Assembly: GCF_901709675.1 (NCBI RefSeq)
Contig: NC_051106.1
Location: 6,396,001 to 6,460,000 of the forward strand
Direction: 5' to 3'
From: Syngnathus acus
Lineage: Eukaryota > Chordata > Actinopteri > Syngnathiformes > Syngnathidae
DNA: 64,000 nt
The position numbers were made by a program, and so were the translations under genes. Position 1 is the first letter of the stretch, and the number at the start of each line of letters is the position of its first letter. This document shows positions 61,099 to 64,000 of this stretch, in pieces. Under the pieces are notes generated by a model. The model worked only from the letters and a program-made list of their open reading frames with translations, was not told the DNA's origin and made no database searches.

Positions 61099-61700
61099 GC
61101 CTCACCTTGGTCACATAAGCTGCCCACCCAGCCCTGTTGACACACACACTGCCACGCTTTCTCGCAAGAGCCGTGCAGGCAGCCCGGGAAACGGATGCAG
61201 CGCTCGCAGTGGTCTCCCTGCCAGCCTGGTTTGCACCTGTGAAAAGGGGGAAAAAAAAAAAAAGAAAAAAAAAAATGGGGAACAATCCTGAACTATTAAT
61301 ATACCGACCACTCTTGTCCTCATAATGCCAGCGTGCTGAGATGAGGCTTTGATGATGGCCAGAAAATCCATTATGTGGATAAACAAAAGGCAGTTGATGG
61401 ATTATAAACAATACCCGAGCGCTCCAGTGATGTATTGAAAACACAGGATATGAGTTTTTCTTATCACAAGAATCACTACCTGCACTTTCCAGTTTTCTCA
61501 CAAAATCCATTCTCGGCGTTGCAGCTGCATCCCCAAGCTCAGGAGAGAGAAAGAGAGACGTATTGTTTTATTCATGTTGTTGTTGAATTTAAAAAAAAAA
61601 AAAAAAGCTGCCAGAGTTGACAACGTGATGCATGTCTCACGGCATTACCTCCAGCGACGCCCGTCACGGCTACAAACAAGAGCACGGCCGTGAGATGCAT
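58880..61700 (-). CDS. dlk1: Delta-like non-canonical Notch ligand 1 (preadipocyte factor 1)
   Basis: DLK1 is a transmembrane EGF-repeat protein that restrains differentiation and modulates Notch. Coding exons, in order on the minus strand, are 61700-61649, 61537-61480, 61236-61106, 60714-60573 and 59672-58880. All have GT..AG borders, and the phases sum to 392 codons (391 residues; human 383). Residues 1-18 are a signal peptide (MHLTAVLLFVAVTGVAGA). Six EGF repeats follow, ending at about residue 239. There is no DSL domain, as expected for DLK1. The segment GSPCQNGGTC..CLCPPGFSGNFCEI is almost the human sequence. The transmembrane segment is residues 309-333. The cytoplasmic tail contains VNIILPEKI, which matches human VNIIFPEKI. 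DLK2 is the main alternative, but the linkage to dio3 and ppp2r5c and the tail motif favour DLK1. Confidence 0.93.
61081..61100 (+). repeat. TG microsatellite and poly-G run in a dlk1 intron
   Basis: A short (TG)n at 61066-61081 leads into about 18 consecutive G bases, ending a few bases from the splice donor of the third coding exon. On the dlk1 strand it reads poly-C immediately after the donor region. Its length may vary between individuals. Confidence 0.85.
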
Positions 61701-61725
61701 TGTGATTGTCTTGCTGGAGTAAATT

Positions 61726-61986
61726 CCTGCAAACAAGCGCAAATTGCAAAACGCAAGCAGTCTTGTTAAAAGTTGACAAATGACGACATCCTACAAGTTG
61801 AAGACACGCTTTTTTTTTTTTTTTTGCCCATCATTTTTGGATCGGAGCGGCGCACCCGAATGCGTCTGCATGCACAAAGCACATGCGTGCATTTTAGACA
61901 AAGGGAGAAGAAGGCACTTCTTTCTTAAAGCTTCACTTCAACCCCAAAAAAAGCTTTCCGATGGTTGATACACAAATCATCTTACC
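61726..61986 (-). promoter_or_regulatory. Likely intron in the dlk1 5' UTR
   Basis: On the minus strand a donor TAAG|gtaag lies at 61986/61985, and an acceptor (tttgcag|GAATTT) ends at 61727, 26 bp before the dlk1 start codon. A pyrimidine/A-rich interval with a T15 run separates them. This suggests a non-coding first exon upstream of 61986 and places the promoter in the GC-rich block to about 62220. The transcription start itself is not defined. Confidence 0.5.
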
Positions 61987-62229
61987 TTATGTAGCAGCGG
62001 AATGCAGTCCTCGGATGATCATATTTATCAGAGGCGTCGGGGCTGGGAGAGCCAAGAGCCAGGGCGCGCAGATGGAAGTGATAACAGGGCTGCTCTAGAT
62101 GGAGAGGTAGGGTGGGGGAGGAAGAGGCGGGGGCAGGAGATGGGGGGTGGGACCCGGAGGTTTTGACGGGACTGCTGCATTGAGCAGCATCCCCGTGCCA
62201 CAAGCTCCTCCTACCTCATAAAAGGGAGA

Positions 62230-62700
62230 ATGTGTGTAAAGGCGGCATGATTACGACCACCTCTTCCTAATGGCAGAAGGAACTCATGCAATCAAGGGCC
62301 ACCACTGTGATGCCTCTGACTTCCAAGGTAGTGGTTTGATCTGAAAATAAATAAAAACAGCATCAGGAAAAGTACACGACTTCAATACAAATGTATAAAT
62401 GACACCAACAAGGAAACATCATTTCAAATGTATGTCTAACCTCAATTCTGGCAGCCTAGCTGAACATTAAAATATATTCCATTTGATAGTCACTTGTTGC
62501 TAGGCAGCCTTCATAGGGCACAATATGCCCAATATGCCAATAAAATAATAAGATGAAGCAAGCGCACGAGGAATTAATTCGAATAGATAGTTTGGGATTG
62601 AGAATACAGTTATATGTTTTATATCGATAGAAAGATACAAAACAAATCCGTCACCAAAAAGCAACAAGCTATCACTCGTTCCTCATTGTCTCGTGAAACA
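62230..62700. other. Non-coding region upstream of dlk1
   Basis: AT-rich sequence without recognised genes or elements; probably dlk1 5' flank. Confidence 0.45.
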
Positions 62701-62703
62701 AAA

Positions 62704-62822
62704 TACCGTATTTTCCGCCCTAAAAGGCGCACCGGGTTATAAGGCGCACCTTCAATGAACGGCCCATTTTAAAACTTTGTCCATATATAAGGCGCACCGG
62801 CTTATAAGGCGCATAAAATAGA
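62704..62822 (+). mobile_element. GGCGCACC-type non-autonomous DNA element end
   Basis: The words ACCGTATTTTCCGCCCTAAA, GGCGCACCGGGTTATAAGGC, GCACC and ATATAAGGCGCACCGGCTTA are the hallmark of a widespread vertebrate DNA-element family. Three GGCGCACC copies occur within 90 bp. The element leads into the 251-bp tandem array, and the other end is not in the window. Confidence 0.65.
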
Positions 62823-62904
62823 AGCTATACTGCATCAAACTGAGGTTGACTAGGGTTGCGGTATGCATCCACTAGCCAATAACCAACGAGCCCTCTATAA
62901 ACAA

Positions 62905-64000
62905 TCGCGTTTCTCAAACGATCTCCTATAAAATGATCAGAACTGACTAAAGTTCGATCTAACGCATTGGTACTACTTACCTATGTTTCCCTTCCATATC
63001 GATCCGTAGATTTACTCGAAACATTAACAGAGCAGCCTATTTTGACATGAAATAGCCTGGTACGTATAGCAGCTATCGCAATAGCATTAGCCATCCGCAA
63101 AGTCTCACGAGCCTCAGCGAAGTGTAAACAATCGCGTTTCTCAAACGATCTCCTATAAAATGATCGGAACTGACTAAAGTTCGATCCAACGCATTGGTAC
63201 TACTTACCTATGTTTCCCTTCCATATCGATCCGTAGATTTACTCGAAACATTAACAGAGCAGCCTATTTTGACATGAAATAGCCTGGTACGTATAGCAGC
63301 TATCGCAATAGCATTAGCCATCCGCAAAGTCTCACGAGCCTCACCTCGCAATCTCCCATGAGCCTCAGCAAAGTGTAAACAATCGCGTTTCTCAAACGAT
63401 CTCCTATAAAATGATCGGAACTGACTAAAGTTCGATCCAACGCATTGGTACTACTTACCTATGTTTCCCTTCCATATCGATCCGTAGATTTACTCGAAAC
63501 ATTAACAGAGCAGCCTATTTTGACATGAAATAGCCTGGTACGTATAGCAGCTATCGCAATAGCATTAGCCATCCGCAAAGTCTCACGAGCCTCACCTCGC
63601 AATCTCCCATGAGCCTCAGCAAAGTGTAAACAATCGCGTTTCTCAAACGATCTCCTATAAAATGATCGGAACTGACTAAAGTTCGATCCAACGCATTTGT
63701 ACTACTTACCTATGTTTCCCTTCCATATCGATCCGTAGATTTACTCGAAACATTAACAGAGCAGCCTATTTTGACATGAAATAGCCTGGTACGTATAGCA
63801 GCTATCGCAATAGCATTAGCCATCCGCAAAGTCTCACGAGCCTCACCTCGCAATCTCCCATGAGCCTCAGCAAAGTGTAAACAATCGCGTTTCTCAAACG
63901 ATCTCCTATAAAATGATCGGAACTGACTAAAGTTCGATCTAACGCATTGGTACTACTTACCTATGTTTCCCTTCCATATCGATCCGTAGATTTACTCGAA
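62905..64000 (+). repeat. 251-bp tandem repeat array, running off the window end
   Basis: The marker AGTTCGATC recurs at about 62951, 63178, 63429, 63680 and 63931. Spacing is 251 bp except for the first interval (227 bp), which lacks a 24-bp segment beginning CACCTCGCAATCTCCCATGA. Units are nearly identical, differing at single bases such as GATCT/GATCC and CATTGG/CATTTG, so expansion is recent. The array directly follows the GGCGCACC element and may be its internal repeat. No open frame of interest. Confidence 0.95.

Overview
The window is from a ray-finned (teleost) fish nuclear genome. Genes have introns with GT..AG borders, the background is AT-rich and gene-poor, and there are microsatellites, L2-like LINE tails and hAT-like non-autonomous elements of the kind common in fish. 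The four recognisable genes are vertebrate orthologues. I cannot name the species.

Layout: 1-8.8 kb is non-coding, with a (CACT)n tract, a candidate 5' non-coding exon ending at 2857, an L2 tail and a CTAG-rich tract. htr1d (5-HT1D serotonin receptor, + strand) has a single coding exon at 9296-10447. ppp2r5c (PP2A B56-gamma regulatory subunit, + strand) runs from 19404 to 30631. It has two alternative coding starts, at 19404 and 22635, joined to 13 shared exons, and its 3' UTR reaches about 32.48 kb. From 32.5 to 49.9 kb there is no recognised protein gene, but three exon-like segments at 34.2-37.2 kb could be a spliced non-coding transcript. dio3 (type 3 iodothyronine deiodinase, + strand) is at 50079-50867, with a TATA box, an in-frame UGA for selenocysteine and a SECIS element in the 3' UTR. 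dlk1 (delta-like non-canonical Notch ligand 1, - strand) has five coding exons between 61700 and 58880.

Between dio3 and dlk1 lie a hAT-like fragment, compound microsatellites, a two-exon gene remnant with in-frame stops (53218-53726) and a tandem array of about 355-bp units at 54139-56330. Each unit carries a long hairpin and a DR1-type nuclear-receptor motif. The last 1.3 kb of the window is a second array (251-bp period) next to a GGCGCACC-type DNA element, and it runs off the edge.

Together, ppp2r5c, dio3 and dlk1 form the fish counterpart of the mammalian DLK1-DIO3 imprinted domain. dio3 inactivates thyroid hormone, dlk1 restrains differentiation, and ppp2r5c selects PP2A substrates. 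Here dio3 and dlk1 are convergent (tail to tail), unlike the mammalian arrangement. No MEG3, RTL1 or microRNA cluster is recognisable.
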